A stretch of DNA of 64,000 bases from Arthrobacter russicus (GCF_031454135.1 NZ_JAVDQF010000001.1:1240001-1304000); one strand, 5' to 3'; shown: positions 8,846 through 18,022, counted from the first letter of the stretch. Numbers and translations are program-made. Notes: a model not told the origin generated them from the sequence alone.

Positions 8846-10010
8846 CCAATTCCGCCGCCGCGATATTGGCCTGCTGCTCGGCGTCCAGATCGCGGTCCGC
8901 CAGCCAGTTGTTCGGCAGTGCAGTCCGCTTGGGGGTGCCGGCCCGGCCACGCGGCCCTTCGGCATCGACCCCGGGATAAGGCGATTCCATATCGAGTTGG
9001 TCCAGCAGTTCGCGCAGCACCGCAAGGGTCGGCACGGCAGCGAGCTTGGCCCGCAGTTCACCGCCCACCACATAGCCTTTGAAGTACCAGGCCATGTGTT
9101 TGCGGATGTCCCGCAGCGCCTTCCCCTCCTCGCCGAAAGTTTCGATGAGCAGCTGCGCATGCCGGTAAACGGTGTCCGAGACTTGTTGCAAGCCGGGCCG
9201 GAACCGCCGGGAATCGCCGTCGAACGCGGCCATCAAATCGCCGAAAAGCCACGGTCGGCCCTGGCAGCCGCGGCCGATCACCACGCCGTCGACGCCGGTC
9301 TCCCGCACCATCCGGATCGCATCTTCGGCGCTCCAGATATCCCCGTTGCCCAGCACCGGGACATCCGGCAACGCTTCGCGCAACCGGGCGATCGCAGACC
9401 AATCGGCCACGCCGGAGTAGAACTGCGAGGCGGTGCGCCCGTGCAGCGCGACCGCGGCGACGCCGGAATCCCGGGCGATTTTCCCGGCCTCCAGATAGGT
9501 CAGATGGTCCTCGTCGATGCCCTTGCGCATTTTGATCGTGAGCGGGATATCGCCCTTCGACGCTTCGCGGACTGCGGTGCGCACGATCGAGGCGAAGAGC
9601 TCGGTCTTCCAGGGCAGCGCCGCTCCCCCGCCGCGCCGGGTCACCTTGGCCACCGGGCAGCCGAAGTTGAGATCGATGTGGTCCGCGTAATTTTCCTCGA
9701 CCAGCATCCGCACGGCCTGCCCCACAGTGACCGGATCCACCCCGTAAAGCTGCACGGAACGGACCTTCTCATCCGCGTCGTGCGAAATGATCCGCAAACT
9801 CTCCGGCGTCCGTTCCACCAGGGCACGCGAGGTGACCATCTCGGCCACATACAGTCCGCCGCCGTATTCCCGGCACAGCCGGCGGAATGCGGTATTGGTG
9901 ATACCGGCCATCGGGGCGAGCACCACCGGGGTGTCCACGGTGATATTGCCGAGGCGCAACGGAGGCAGCTCGAGCCGGTCCGTGGGTGCGGGAAGATCTA
10001 CAACAGTCAC
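8829..10010 (-). CDS. dusB: tRNA-dihydrouridine synthase DusB
   Basis: A 393-residue flavoenzyme that reduces uridine in the tRNA D-loop. The TIM-barrel starts with PVVLAPMAGITNTAFRRL. The catalytic Cys is C118 in DLNFGCPVAKVTRRGGGAAL, and FMN/substrate-binding segments TIKMRKG, LHGRTASQFY and IGRGCQGRPW follow in order. The C-terminal helical domain runs from about residue 270, with HMAWYFKG. The start is the GTG at 10010. It lies first in a dusB-dgt pair. Confidence 0.95.
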   Translation of the reverse strand: MTVVDLPAPTDRLELPPLRLGNITVDTPVVLAPMAGITNTAFRRLCREYGGGLYVAEMVTSRALVERTPESLRIISHDADEKVRSVQLYGVDPVTVGQAVRMLVEENYADHIDLNFGCPVAKVTRRGGGAALPWKTELFASIVRTAVREASKGDIPLTIKMRKGIDEDHLTYLEAGKIARDSGVAAVALHGRTASQFYSGVADWSAIARLREALPDVPVLGNGDIWSAEDAIRMVRETGVDGVVIGRGCQGRPWLFGDLMAAFDGDSRRFRPGLQQVSDTVYRHAQLLIETFGEEGKALRDIRKHMAWYFKGYVVGGELRAKLAAVPTLAVLRELLDQLDMESPYPGVDAEGPRGRAGTPKRTALPNNWLADRDLDAEQQANIAAAELDVSGG

Positions 10011-10091
10011 AGAGCTATTCTCTCAAACCGGTCAAAATCCGCACCGGGCCGGCCGCAATGGGCCGGTCGCAACGGTTTCGCGCAACCGCGG

Positions 10092-10124
10092 CTTCCGCTC
10101 CCGGCCGCAACCCGGGAGCGGAAG
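10092..10124 (-). terminator. Hairpin downstream of the GH16 glucanase gene
   Basis: Arms 10092-10104 (CTTCCGCTCCCGG) and 10112-10124 (CCGGGAGCGGAAG) are perfect 13-base complements with a 7-base loop. They lie 12 bases past the glucanase stop and before dusB. There is no T-run, which is common for actinobacterial terminators. Confidence 0.6.
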
Positions 10125-10136
10125 GCCGACGCCGGG

Positions 10137-11495
10137 CTATCGGGCGTCGTTGATGGTCCACATTTGGTTGCGGTCGCCAGTGCGGCAGGACTCGGTGCGC
10201 ATCTGCTGCCCGCGGCCCTTGTTGGTCAGACAGGAATTGTCCTGGCCGCTCTTGATCTGGATCTGCCCTTGGCTGCCACCTGGCGCATCGGCGAAGACCC
10301 ACTGCTGATTCGCGCCGCCGCCGTAGCCCCACTGCTGCATCTCGTTGCCGGAAATCGCCTTGTCCAGGACCAGGGTCGAGCCGATGCTCCGGAAGACGAA
10401 GCGGTTCTCCGACCCCTTGCGATACATCTGCCAGCGCTGATTGTTGCCGGCGCTGTAATCCCAGGCATTCACCCGGGCACCTTCGGGTTTGGCCGCATTG
10501 CTGTCCACGTCCACGGCCTGGCCGTCGGCAACGCTCTTTAACCAGACTGCCGGAGATTCGACGTTCAAACCGGCCCACGGGTCGCCACCGGAACCGCCGT
10601 GCGTCGGCGGATTCGATTTCACCGGGTTGACCCCGCCGAGGTCGGTGACCTTGACGTAGTCGACCAGCATTTGCGCCGGCATCGAATTCAGATCCACCGA
10701 GCCGCCCAGGGTGCCGCCGATGGCCAGGTTCAGGATCAGGAAGAACGGCTTGTCGAAGACCCATTGCTTGCCGCCGAGGTCTTCTCTGCCGACGCTCAGG
10801 TACGGCTTGTCGTCGAGGAACCAGGTGATCCGGTCCGGCCCCCAGTCCACCCGGTAATTGTGGAACGCGTCGCCGAGCGGGGCGCCGTTGTTGATCTGGC
10901 CGCCAATGCCGTCGCCTCCGCTGTATCCCGGGCCGTGCACCGTGCCCAGCAGCTGGCTGGGGTTGTTCCCGACGTTCTCCATGATGTCGACTTCGCCGGA
11001 GGCCGGCCAGCCGGCCGATCCGATGTCCTCGCCCAGCATCCAGAAGGCCGGCCAGACGCCCTTTTGCCCCGGGACCTTGATCCGGGCCTCCACCCGACCG
11101 TATTTCGCGGAGATCTTGCCGGCGGAATTGAGCCGGGCCGACGTCACTTCGCAAGGGCCGTAAAAACAATTCAGTCCGCCGGCATTGTCCCGTCGGGCGG
11201 TAATGACCAAATTCCCATTCCCGTCCAGCTTCGAATTGTCCGCGCTATTGGTGTAATATTGCCGCTCGTTGTTTCCCCAGCCGGAACCGCCGGTTTCCAA
11301 GTTCCAGAACTGCGAATTGGGCCGCGCACCCGCGCCGCCGTCGAAATTGTCCGTCCAATTGCCGACCACCGCCGCCGGTGCTGCCGCAGCATCCGCCGAA
11401 GCGGACACCACCACTGCCGCCGATGCGCCGAGCGACAGCGCCGCAACCGTGGCCGCGACTCTCCTGCCCCATTTCTTCCATGCCGAATCAACCAC
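10137..11495 (-). CDS. Secreted GH16 endo-beta-1,3-glucanase with C-terminal ricin-type (CBM13) domain
   Basis: A 452-residue exported glycoside hydrolase. Residues 1-38 form a Sec signal peptide (KKWGRR, hydrophobic VAATVAALSLGASAAVVV, then Ala-rich cleavage region). The GH16 domain covers about 45-295, with the catalytic motif EVDIMEN: E168 nucleophile, D170, E173 acid/base. The WPAFWMLGE segment is typical of laminarinases. After a Gly/Ser linker, residues ~310-452 form a beta-trefoil with three QxW-like repeats (NQRWQMY, NQQWVF, NQMWTI), a carbohydrate-binding module. It probably digests fungal or algal beta-1,3-glucan outside the cell. The GTG at 11495 was chosen because GGAAGG lies 7 bases upstream. 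The 187-base AT-richer upstream gap must hold its promoter. Confidence 0.92.
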   Translation of the reverse strand: MVDSAWKKWGRRVAATVAALSLGASAAVVVSASADAAAAPAAVVGNWTDNFDGGAGARPNSQFWNLETGGSGWGNNERQYYTNSADNSKLDGNGNLVITARRDNAGGLNCFYGPCEVTSARLNSAGKISAKYGRVEARIKVPGQKGVWPAFWMLGEDIGSAGWPASGEVDIMENVGNNPSQLLGTVHGPGYSGGDGIGGQINNGAPLGDAFHNYRVDWGPDRITWFLDDKPYLSVGREDLGGKQWVFDKPFFLILNLAIGGTLGGSVDLNSMPAQMLVDYVKVTDLGGVNPVKSNPPTHGGSGGDPWAGLNVESPAVWLKSVADGQAVDVDSNAAKPEGARVNAWDYSAGNNQRWQMYRKGSENRFVFRSIGSTLVLDKAISGNEMQQWGYGGGANQQWVFADAPGGSQGQIQIKSGQDNSCLTNKGRGQQMRTESCRTGDRNQMWTINDAR

Positions 11496-11682
11496 GCCGC
11501 AACCTTCCGCCTCAGCAGCCCACCGGCCATCGACCCTGTGAACTGCGCCACAAAACATTCCAAAAACAGATTACCCGGAATGTGTGCGACTTTTGCCGGA
11601 ATTCATTTAATTCTCGGAATTCCCAGAAAGATAAGTAATCACCATTAAGTGATAACCGCAATTCGCCGCGGTTCGCGACCTT

Positions 11683-12291
11683 TCAGAGCAGCCAACCGTT
11701 GGCTTCCGCGGTGTGCGCCGCTTCGCCGCGGGTCCGGGCCCCGGTCTTCCCCATCGCACTGGAAAGATAGTTGCGGACTGTGCCTTCGGACAAAAACGTC
11801 GCCTTCGCGATGTCCGCGACCGTGCCGCCCCCGGCCGCCGCGCGCAGCACCTCGGTTTCCCGTTCGGTCAGCGGACTCTCACCGCTGGTCAACGTCTCGG
11901 CAGCCAATGTGGGGTCCACTACCCGGAGCCCGGCGTGGACTTTGCGCACCGCGTCCGCCAGCTGCTTCGCCGGAGTGTCCTTGACCACGAATCCATTGGC
12001 GCCGGCCTGCATCGCCCGGCGGAGGTAGCCCGGCCGGCCGAAGGTGGTCACCATCAGCACCCGGCAATCCGGCATCGCAGCGTGCAGTGCGGCGGCCGCG
12101 GCGATCCCGTCCAGCCCCGGCATTTCGACGTCGAGCAGCGCCACCTCCGCGGCCGCGGCCGACGCCGCGGCCACCACTTCGTCGCCGCGGCCCACTTCGG
12201 CCACCACCTCGATGTCCGATTCGAGGCCGAGCAGCGCGGCGAGCGCGCCCCGGACCAGGGCCTGGTCGTCTGCGATCAAGAGCCGGATCAT
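11683..12291 (-). CDS. LuxR-family response regulator (DesR-like)
   Basis: A 202-residue two-component regulator. The receiver domain holds the acidic pocket D8/D9, the phosphoacceptor D54 (ALLDVEMPGLDG) and K104-type VVKDTPAKQL. The LuxR helix-turn-helix spans ~138-190 (LTERETEVLRAAAGGGTVADIA, then LSEGTVRNYLSSAMGKTGARTR). It should be phosphorylated by the histidine kinase just upstream (23-base gap). Given the operon, it likely controls the ABC transporter genes; a candidate site is the dyad at 15940-15955. Confidence 0.93.
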   Translation of the reverse strand: MIRLLIADDQALVRGALAALLGLESDIEVVAEVGRGDEVVAAASAAAAEVALLDVEMPGLDGIAAAAALHAAMPDCRVLMVTTFGRPGYLRRAMQAGANGFVVKDTPAKQLADAVRKVHAGLRVVDPTLAAETLTSGESPLTERETEVLRAAAGGGTVADIAKATFLSEGTVRNYLSSAMGKTGARTRGEAAHTAEANGWLL

Positions 12292-12314
12292 GGTTTCAAC
12301 CTATCCTCATGCGC

Positions 12315-13514
12315 TCAGAGTTCCACTCGCAGACGGAAGCCGCCCATGGCCGAGCGCCCAATGGTCAGGGCGGCGTTCTGCGCCGCCACCCGTTCGCGCA
12401 ATCCGGCCAAGCCGTTGCCGGTCTCCGGGAGTCCCGGGGCGGACGGGCCCGCGCCGTCGTCGTCGATTTGGATGAATCCGGCGCTCATGGTCACCAGCAC
12501 TTTGCCCGCCTGGGAATGCCGCACGATATTGGTCACCCCTTCGCGCAGTACCCAGCCGAAAAGTTCCCGGTATTTGGCCGGGACCTCGTCCGCGGCTCCG
12601 GGCAGTTCGGCATCCATTCCGGCGGCGGTCAACGCGCTCCGGGCATTGGCCAATTCGGTCAGCACATTCACCCCGCGGTAGCCGCGCACCGTGGCCCGGA
12701 CATCGACCAGCGCACCGCGGGCCAGCTCTTCGACGTCGTGGATTTCCGCAGCCGCCCGCTCCGGGGACACCTCCAGGAGCCGGCCGGCCAATTCCGCCTT
12801 GACCGCGATCACGGTGAGCGAATGGCCCAGGATGTCGTGCATGTCCCGGGCCACCCGGCTGCGTTCTTCCTTGACCGCGACCTCCGCCAGGCGCTGCTGG
12901 GTTTCCCGGAGTACCCGCAGGGCTTCGATCTGCCGGCCGAAGGCGATCATCATCAAGCCGATGGACCCGGAGACGGCGGCCATCGCAATCGAGTTCTCCA
13001 GCGTCTGGCCCAGCACCAGTTCCGCGACCAGCAACGCCGCCGAAACCGAACCCACGATGATCAGCGCGGTCTTGCGCCGATGCTGCTGCATGCCGGCGCA
13101 CACGGTCAAAAAGGTGGCGAACCAACCGCCGGATGGCCCGACGATCAAAAACATGGCTACGCCGAAGGCCGCCAACACGCTCCAAATCGCGATTTTGAAG
13201 GGCTCGCTGCGCGCCCAACTCAGTGGCGGGATCACGATGAAGAGGCACAGGGCCAGCACCGAGATCACGGCATAGCTGATCGCCAGGCCCAACGGCTTGC
13301 CGGAGTCGAACAGCGTCGGCCAGCTGTTGAAGCCGAAGACCAGGACCGCGATGCCGGCGCCGGTGTACCAACGACGGGCGCCGGTGGAGGTCAACAGCTC
13401 CCGGAAGTTGAGCGCCTGCTGGACGTCCTGGGCCAACCAGCTCAGCCGGCTGGTCATCCGCTCGACGTCTTGGTCAACTTCCTCAGCGGATCGGCTGTAA
13501 TGAACACCTGGCAT
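12315..13514 (-). CDS. Sensor histidine kinase (HisKA_3, DesK-like)
   Basis: A 399-residue membrane sensor. Hydrophobic helices lie between residues ~50 and 195 (five to six segments) with no large extracellular domain, as in kinases that sense the membrane itself. The HisKA_3 dimerisation region carries the phosphoacceptor H226 (RSRVARDMHDILGHSLT). The HATPase domain follows with EGVTNIVRHSQA (N-box) and GNGLAGLRERV (G-box). It pairs with the response regulator downstream and lies 18 bases after the ABC permease, so all five genes 15835-11683 probably form one operon. Confidence 0.93.
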   Translation of the reverse strand: MPGVHYSRSAEEVDQDVERMTSRLSWLAQDVQQALNFRELLTSTGARRWYTGAGIAVLVFGFNSWPTLFDSGKPLGLAISYAVISVLALCLFIVIPPLSWARSEPFKIAIWSVLAAFGVAMFLIVGPSGGWFATFLTVCAGMQQHRRKTALIIVGSVSAALLVAELVLGQTLENSIAMAAVSGSIGLMMIAFGRQIEALRVLRETQQRLAEVAVKEERSRVARDMHDILGHSLTVIAVKAELAGRLLEVSPERAAAEIHDVEELARGALVDVRATVRGYRGVNVLTELANARSALTAAGMDAELPGAADEVPAKYRELFGWVLREGVTNIVRHSQAGKVLVTMSAGFIQIDDDGAGPSAPGLPETGNGLAGLRERVAAQNAALTIGRSAMGGFRLRVEL

Positions 13515-13532
13515 GGGCCTACCTTACGTCGC

Positions 13533-14345
13533 TCAGACCCGCTTGGTGTCCCGCCGGAAAGCCAGTCCGGCCCCCGCGGCGAAGATCAGCAGCCAGATTG
13601 CGACATTGAGCAGTGCAAGCCAATTGAAGGCGTCCCCGGTCAACGGCGCCCGGGCGATTTCGCCGATGCCGTAGGTGGGGGTCCAGACCCCGATGGTCTG
13701 GAAAACTCCGCCGAGCGAGCTCAACGGTGCGAACAGGCCGCCGAAGAAGGCCAGGAAGGCGATCACCGGGCCCATGATCTGCATCACGTTCTCGCTCGGG
13801 ATCAGGTAGCCGACCAACAGGCCCAAAGCGGTGAAGACCAGTGAACCGAGCAGCCCGCCCAGACCGGAAAGGATCCAGATCTGCGGCTCCATCCGGACCC
13901 CGATGGCGAAGCCCGCAACGTCGACGGCCAGGATCGCGATCAGGCCGAGCAGCAAACCGCCGACCACCTTGACCGAAATATTGGCTGCCGGGGTCAGCGG
14001 AGTGAGTCGCAGCTGCCGGCTCCAGCCCATCGAGCGCTCGATCGCCACGGCGCTGCCCGCCGAGGTTGAGGTGATCATGCAGCCGTAGACCGCCATCGAA
14101 ATCATGATGTAGGCGGCGACCGAAACACCCCCGGCGCTCACCGGGTGAGCCGGGTTGACCGGGGTGTCCTTCTGCGGCAGCCCGATGATCAGGAACATCG
14201 CCACCGGCAGGACCAAGGCGAACATCACGTTCCGCCGGTTGCGCAACCGGCGCTTCATCTCGATGCCGAGCAGCGTCAGGTTGAAACCGCCGAACGGCGG
14301 GACTTTTCGTTCCAGCGAAATGCTGGTGGGGATTGCGGTAGACAT
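13533..14345 (-). CDS. ABC-2 type transporter permease
   Basis: A 270-residue membrane protein with six predicted helices. A cytoplasmic start (LGIEMKRRLRNRRNVMFALVLPVAMFLIIG) is followed by helices grouped as in DrrB-type exporters. ERSMGWSRQLRLTPLTP is the coupling segment typical of this family. The ATG at 14345 has GAGGAC upstream; the frame continues 34 codons further but without a ribosome site. It pairs with the ATPase gene 31 bases upstream to form an exporter of a drug, lipid or peptide, possibly conferring resistance sensed by the adjacent kinase. Confidence 0.9.
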   Translation of the reverse strand: MSTAIPTSISLERKVPPFGGFNLTLLGIEMKRRLRNRRNVMFALVLPVAMFLIIGLPQKDTPVNPAHPVSAGGVSVAAYIMISMAVYGCMITSTSAGSAVAIERSMGWSRQLRLTPLTPAANISVKVVGGLLLGLIAILAVDVAGFAIGVRMEPQIWILSGLGGLLGSLVFTALGLLVGYLIPSENVMQIMGPVIAFLAFFGGLFAPLSSLGGVFQTIGVWTPTYGIGEIARAPLTGDAFNWLALLNVAIWLLIFAAGAGLAFRRDTKRV

Positions 14346-14376
14346 CTCAGGTCCTCGGTTCTGGCTGGCGGGTGGA

Positions 14377-15306
14377 TTAGTCGTCGGAAGTGAGCGCCAA
14401 GAAGGCGTCTTCGAGATTGTGCGAGGTGACTTCCAGGTTTTTCGCATCGGTGTGGTTCAGCAGGTAGCGGGCCACGGCGTCGGAGTCTTTGCTGTGCACG
14501 CTGACGATTCCGGCCCGCAGCTCGACGCTGTCCACGCCGGGCAGCGCCGCGACCGCGCCCTGGTCCAGCCCGCTCACGCTCGCCCGCACGGTCCGGCCGG
14601 AGGCGAGCGATTTGATCTCCGCACTCGAGCCGTCCGCGACGATCCGACCCTTGCGGACCAGGATGATCCGGTCCGCATAGGCGTCCGCCTCATCGAGGTA
14701 GTGCGTTGCGAAAATCACGGTACGGCCGCGCTTGGCATCGGCGTGGATCGCGTTCCAGAAGTCCCGGCGCCCTTCCACGTCCATGCCGGTGGTCGGTTCG
14801 TCCAGTATCAGCAGCCCAGGGTCGGAGACCAAAGCCATGGCGAACCGGAGCCGCTGCTGCTGGCCGCCGGAGCACTTGCTCACGATCCGGTCGCCGATGT
14901 CCTTGATCCCGGCGCGTTCCAGGCATTCGTCCACCGGCCTGGATTCGGCGAACAAGGAAGCGGTCAAGGCCACGGTCTCGCGGACCGTCAGGTCTTTGAG
15001 CAGTCCTCCGGTTTGCATCACCGCAGACACCTGGCCGTGCGCGATCGCCTGCCGAGGGCTCTTGCCGTAGACGCGCACCGAACCGCGGTCCGGTTTGCTC
15101 AAACCGAGCAGCATGTCGATGGTCGTGGTTTTGCCGGCGCCGTTCGGGCCCAGGAAGGCCACCACCTCACCGGGTTTGATCTGCAAATCGATTCCGTTGA
15201 CCGCGTGCACTTTGCCGAAAGACTTCTGCAACTGCTGCGCGTCCACGGCATAGAGCGCGGTTGCGGTATTGCCGCGCGGGGCGGCCGTGGTGAGTTGTTC
15301 GCTCAT
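14377..15306 (-). CDS. ABC transporter ATP-binding protein
   Basis: A 309-residue DrrA-type ATPase. Walker A is GPNGAGKTT (residues 53-61), the signature is CSGGQQQRLRFA, Walker B is LLILDEPTTGMD, and the switch His lies in FATHYLDEADA. A C-terminal ~80-residue extension (LASGRTVRASVSG onward) is usual for exporters of this type. It energises the ABC-2 permease encoded next. The ATG at 15306 lies 13 bases after the stop of the small membrane protein gene. Confidence 0.94.
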   Translation of the reverse strand: MSEQLTTAAPRGNTATALYAVDAQQLQKSFGKVHAVNGIDLQIKPGEVVAFLGPNGAGKTTTIDMLLGLSKPDRGSVRVYGKSPRQAIAHGQVSAVMQTGGLLKDLTVRETVALTASLFAESRPVDECLERAGIKDIGDRIVSKCSGGQQQRLRFAMALVSDPGLLILDEPTTGMDVEGRRDFWNAIHADAKRGRTVIFATHYLDEADAYADRIILVRKGRIVADGSSAEIKSLASGRTVRASVSGLDQGAVAALPGVDSVELRAGIVSVHSKDSDAVARYLLNHTDAKNLEVTSHNLEDAFLALTSDD

Positions 15307-15319
15307 CGGATGTCCTTCA

Positions 15320-15835
15320 TCAGAGGGTTTTCAAGGTATTCGGTTGCCGTTCTGCGGGCGTCCGGGCCAGCGTGGCGAAACGCTGGGCGGCCAAGGCCAC
15401 CGCCAGGTAGAGCATGATTCCGGAAAGGCCGAGCGCCTCGGCCCCGCTGCTGTGGCCTTCCGGCGAAAGGTGCACGCCGGCCCAGTCGAGTCCCAGGTGC
15501 ACCGCGATTCCGACGACCCAGAGCACCAGCGTGAGCCAATTGCCCTGCCGCATCAGCGTCCCGTCCGGACCGCGCCAGAAGTGCACGAGCCGGCCGCGGA
15601 GCCAGCCGAAGCCGGCGCCGCTGAGCAGCCCGATCAGCAAAGCGGCGTAGCCGGCGGCGGAGATTTCGGTTTGCCCGGCGAGTTGGACGATCTGCACGGT
15701 GCCCAGCACCGCGAGGACGAACATCAAACGGTAAGGCCGGTCCTCTTTCACCGGGCGGGGCTGCAATTGGCGGTACAGCACCCACAGCAGGACGGCTGCC
15801 GCGATCACGAGGTTGAGTACGCTTTGGCCTGACAT
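15320..15835 (-). CDS. Small membrane protein, CcdC-like (DUF1453)
   Basis: A 171-residue protein with four to five hydrophobic helices and the segment GAGFGWLRGRLVHFWRGPDGTLMRQGN, which resembles CcdC/DUF1453 proteins. It is the first gene of the DesK/R-ABC operon (13-base gap to the ATPase gene), so it may assist the transporter or the sensor. The ATG at 15835 follows AGGAG by about 11 bases; the same frame extends to 16138 but overlaps the divergent promoter region. Family assignment is tentative. Confidence 0.7.
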   Translation of the reverse strand: MSGQSVLNLVIAAAVLLWVLYRQLQPRPVKEDRPYRLMFVLAVLGTVQIVQLAGQTEISAAGYAALLIGLLSGAGFGWLRGRLVHFWRGPDGTLMRQGNWLTLVLWVVGIAVHLGLDWAGVHLSPEGHSSGAEALGLSGIMLYLAVALAAQRFATLARTPAERQPNTLKTL

Positions 15836-15939
15836 TTCGGTAGCTTCTCCTGAGGGATCCGGCGCGCCCCGGTGGTGCGTCTGCATCCATGGTGCGCCGC
15901 TTCCGGGCTGCGGGCCGCACACTGTTGTCACCGGCTCCG

Positions 15940-15955
15940 GATGACATTTGTCATC
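15940..15955. promoter_or_regulatory. Dyad upstream of the DesK/R-ABC operon, candidate DesR-type operator
   Basis: GATGACATTTGTCATC is a perfect 7-bp-arm palindrome with a 2-base centre, about 105 bases before the first gene of the operon. A related half-site, TTGTCA, lies at 15925-15930. LuxR-type regulators of such operons usually bind palindromes of this size near their own promoter; the link is inferred. Confidence 0.45.
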
Positions 15956-16027
15956 GGAGCTCCGATACCGGATTCCGTCCGTATTCGGTCCGTGATTCTG
16001 TCCGTGCCGCCGGGCATACTGGATGCT

Positions 16028-16636
16028 GTGTTGACCGAACGCCTGCAGCTGAGCCCGCTGACCCTGGACGACCTCGACGAGGTCTACGCCATCTACTCGG
16101 ATCCCCGGACCTGGGCGCATCTGCCGCAGGGCCGGCACGAATCACCCGACACCACCCGGGCCATGATCGAAACCACGGAACGAAAATGGCAGGACCACCA
16201 GGCCGGCTACTGGGCGATCAGGCTGGCAGCGCCACTGGCCGGGACAGCGGGAACGGCAGGCTTGGCCGCCGGCAGGCTGATCGGGACCGGTGGAGTCACG
16301 CCTCTGGACACGGGCGCGGTGGCCGGCACCTGGAATCTGGGTTACCGCCTGGACCCGGCCAGCTGGGGCCGGGGCTTCGCTACCGAAATCGCGATCGCGG
16401 CGCTCGGCTTCGCTGCTCGCTCGCAGCCCGACCACCCGGTGCTGGGCAGGGTCATGGACAACAATCCGGCCTCGTCAGCGGTTTTGACGAAAGTCGGCCT
16501 GAGCCTGCAGTGGCGTGGCGAATTCGACGCCGGAGCGGTCCTCGAAAATCCCTGGTTGCAAGGACTGGAACACTGCATCTACGCGGACCGGCCCCTCGAT
16601 GCGCCGTTGTTGGACGCCGTGATCAAGTTGCACTGA
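16028..16636 (+). CDS. GNAT family N-acetyltransferase (RimJ/RimL-like)
   Basis: A 202-residue acetyltransferase. TERLQLSPLTLDDLDEVYAIYSDPRTWAHL is the usual opening of the RimJ/RimL-like GNAT group. The acetyl-CoA-binding region is GYRLDPASWGRGFATEIAIAALGFA (a W-G-x-G-x-A pyrophosphate loop), followed by the conserved Asn-rich NNPASSAVLTKVGL. Substrate unknown. The start is uncertain: the frame is open from 15872, and I chose the GTG at 16028, directly before the conserved TERL. It is divergent from the DesK/R operon. Confidence 0.85.
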   Translation: MLTERLQLSPLTLDDLDEVYAIYSDPRTWAHLPQGRHESPDTTRAMIETTERKWQDHQAGYWAIRLAAPLAGTAGTAGLAAGRLIGTGGVTPLDTGAVAGTWNLGYRLDPASWGRGFATEIAIAALGFAARSQPDHPVLGRVMDNNPASSAVLTKVGLSLQWRGEFDAGAVLENPWLQGLEHCIYADRPLDAPLLDAVIKLH

Positions 16637-16732
16637 CCCAGACGGCACTGGACTTCGCGGTCTTGGGCCCGGCGGCCTTGCACCCCGCGGTCTTGCATCC
16701 GGCGGCCTCGGCCGACCCGGCCGCCGCAGAGG

Positions 16733-18022
16733 TCACGACGCCAACGGGACCGGAGCGTCTGCCGGTGCCAGGCGTTTGCGCCCGGTCGCCTTCACCACGA
16801 GCACGGCCACTGCGGTGGTCACCGGAATCGCCAGCACCAGGCCAACCGAGCCGACCAGGGTGCGCACGATTTCCTCGGCGAGTTCGGCACTGCTGAGCGC
16901 ATCGAAAACCGGCAGCCGGTAGAGCATCACCATGATCAGGATCGGCAGCGCACTGCCGGCATAGGCGAAGGCAATCGTGTAAACCGTCGAAGCGATGTGG
17001 TCCCGGCCGATTCGCATCGCGGAAGCGAAGAGATTCCGGGCGGAACTCTGCGGCGCCAACTCGTAGAGTTCCCAGACCGCGGAGGATTGCGTGATCGTGA
17101 CGTCGTTGAGCACACCGAGACCGGAAATGATCAGGCCGCACATGATCATCCCGGAAATCGAGAGGTTCCCGGCCACGGATTGCAACTGATAGGTGTTGTG
17201 GTCGGCCAAGCCGGTCAGATACGTGGCGTGCGTCGCCCAAGCCGCAATGCCCGCGGTCATGCCGAGCCCGAACAACGTCCCGATCAACGCCGTCGAGGTC
17301 CGGGCGGAGACCCCGTGCGCGAAGTAAAGCACGCCGAACATGATCACTGCGGAGCCGACCAGGGCCAAGAGCAGCGGTGGCTTCCCCTCGACCAACCCGG
17401 GCAGGATGAAGAACGCCATGACCAGGTAAGCCCCCACCAGGCCCAGGAGCGCCCGCAAGCCGCGCCAACGGGCCACCGCGATCACCACCACCGCGTAGAC
17501 CAGGGCCAACAACAGCATCGGCGCACTGCGGACGAAATCCATGAAGACGTACGCCGGCCCATTCGGGTTGGGGCCCAATTTCGAGAGGTTGACGTACTTG
17601 ATGGTGTCCCCTTGGTGCACGCCCGGCGACTTCGCGATCTCCGGACTGATCATCACGGGCACCACGTCGCCGCCGGCGTCCGGTTGGCTGTACGCGATCA
17701 GGCAGTCTTTGCTGCCGACCGCCGAACCCGGGCAATCTTCCTGCGCGGTGCGCTGCACCTTCCCGGTGTCGATGCTGGCACCCGGTGCCGCGGCATAGGG
17801 GCTGCCGAGCGAGATATCGGCGGTCTTGCCACTGGGCCAGAGCAGCACCATGAGCAGCACCGCGACCACGCCGATCGGCACCAGCACCGCGCTGAGCAGG
17901 ATTCCGGCACGCCGCCGGGCAGCACGTTGCCGCACCATGTCCTGGCGTTGCCCTGACTGACCCATCCGGCCGGTTTCCGGCTCCGAACCGCTGATAGCCG
18001 TGTGCGAGTGCCCGTGACCCAT
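16733..18022 (-). CDS. YibE/F-like membrane protein
   Basis: A 429-residue membrane protein. A His-rich N-terminus (MGHGHSHT) and one helix near residue 45 precede an extracellular ~100-residue domain. Seven or eight helices follow from about residue 165. AHGVSARTSTALIGTLFGL and SGMIMCGLIISGLGVLNDVTITQSSAVWEL are hallmark segments of the YibE/F family. The family has no firmly assigned function. The ATG at 18022 has GGAGG 12 bases upstream. The gene stands alone on the minus strand; its 3' end converges with the GNAT gene. Confidence 0.9.
   Translation of the reverse strand: MGHGHSHTAISGSEPETGRMGQSGQRQDMVRQRAARRRAGILLSAVLVPIGVVAVLLMVLLWPSGKTADISLGSPYAAAPGASIDTGKVQRTAQEDCPGSAVGSKDCLIAYSQPDAGGDVVPVMISPEIAKSPGVHQGDTIKYVNLSKLGPNPNGPAYVFMDFVRSAPMLLLALVYAVVVIAVARWRGLRALLGLVGAYLVMAFFILPGLVEGKPPLLLALVGSAVIMFGVLYFAHGVSARTSTALIGTLFGLGMTAGIAAWATHATYLTGLADHNTYQLQSVAGNLSISGMIMCGLIISGLGVLNDVTITQSSAVWELYELAPQSSARNLFASAMRIGRDHIASTVYTIAFAYAGSALPILIMVMLYRLPVFDALSSAELAEEIVRTLVGSVGLVLAIPVTTAVAVLVVKATGRKRLAPADAPVPLAS

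Noticed and set aside
16637-16732. Tandem repeat GGCGGCC/CTTGCA-like units
   Set aside because: Only a few imperfect short units in a GC-rich gap; not enough for a repeat call.
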